Shown: positions 15,746 through 15,804 of the stretch, piece by piece | Layout of the letters: each line of letters opens with the position of its first letter | Position numbering within the stretch: position 1 is the first letter of the stretch | Source: DATHVR01 sp035461175 | Lineage (GTDB): Bacteria; Actinomycetota; Acidimicrobiia; Spongiisociales; ZC4RG35 | NCBI GenBank assembly: GCA_035461175.1 | Contig: DATHVR010000034.1 | Span: 1 to 15,804 of the forward strand | Length of the DNA: 15,804 nucleotides | Reading direction: 5' to 3' | Notes under the pieces: generated by a model | What the model saw: only the letters and a program-made list of their open reading frames with translations | Told to the model about the DNA's origin: nothing | Database searches by the model: none | Program-made: the position numbers and the translations under genes

Positions 15746-15751
15746 AGTCTA
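15746..15751 (-). promoter_or_regulatory. Candidate -10 box upstream of pmm (TAGACT)
   Basis: TAGACT ends 3 nt before the GTG at 15742. A TTGTGG lies 19 bp further upstream as a possible -35. With a normal 6-nt discriminator, transcription would start just after that GTG, which argues for a downstream start codon. Spacing and -35 quality are weak. Confidence 0.35.
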
Positions 15752-15804
15752 CGAAGTGGACGGCCGGAAGCCACAAGCGGCTTTTCGCGACAGAATTGCG
15801 CGCC

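Noticed and set aside
15766..15784. AAGCC/GGCTT hairpin followed by TTTT on the plus strand
   Set aside because: The 5-bp stem is short and no plus-strand gene ends here; it may belong to something beyond the window.

Overview
The window is about 15.8 kb of GC-rich bacterial chromosome carrying mostly housekeeping genes. GTG starts, 4-nt start/stop overlaps, TANNNT-type -10 boxes and a tmRNA/smpB/ftsX/ftsE/prfB arrangement resembling mycobacteria point to Actinomycetota. The details (EnvC-like M23 gene inside the ftsEX operon, hpf next to a LuxR-type regulator, short tmRNA tag) would fit a deep lineage such as Acidimicrobiia, but that placement is inference.

Layout. Positions 1-2430 look accessory: a minus-strand terminator, a possible small membrane ORF, a TetR-family repressor on the plus strand, a convergent zinc-free MDR (quinone oxidoreductase-like) dehydrogenase, and a second small single-TM ORF. 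Positions 2428-2771 hold no gene but three hairpins. Positions 2772-3131 (minus) encode tmRNA (ssrA), recognised by its tRNA-Ala-like ends with a G3-U pair and a tag frame reading AEDNFALAA. Next is an uncharacterised secreted protein (plus) with a 12-residue repeat tail, separated from smpB by a strong bidirectional terminator.

From 4003 to 15742 every recognisable gene is on the minus strand. Read 5' to 3' on that strand, the blocks are: (i) pmm/manB - Trm112-like - PGI/PMI-type SIS isomerase - comF - hpf - NarL/LuxR response regulator, with 1-36 nt gaps or 4-nt overlaps; (ii) secA - prfB; (iii) ftsE - ftsX - M23 EnvC-like activator or hydrolase - smpB, also with 4-nt overlap or gaps of 2-5 nt.

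Together the window covers sugar-phosphate supply for mannosylated envelope polymers (pmm, PGI/PMI), ribosome hibernation and response regulation (hpf, RR), export (secA), translation termination and rescue (prfB, smpB, ssrA) and septal wall hydrolysis (ftsEX-M23). The least explained items are the secreted repeat protein between ssrA and smpB, two small membrane ORFs, and two genes (tetR-like and pmm) whose best start by family alignment is not a standard start codon. I see no CRISPR array, IS element, rRNA or tRNA gene.
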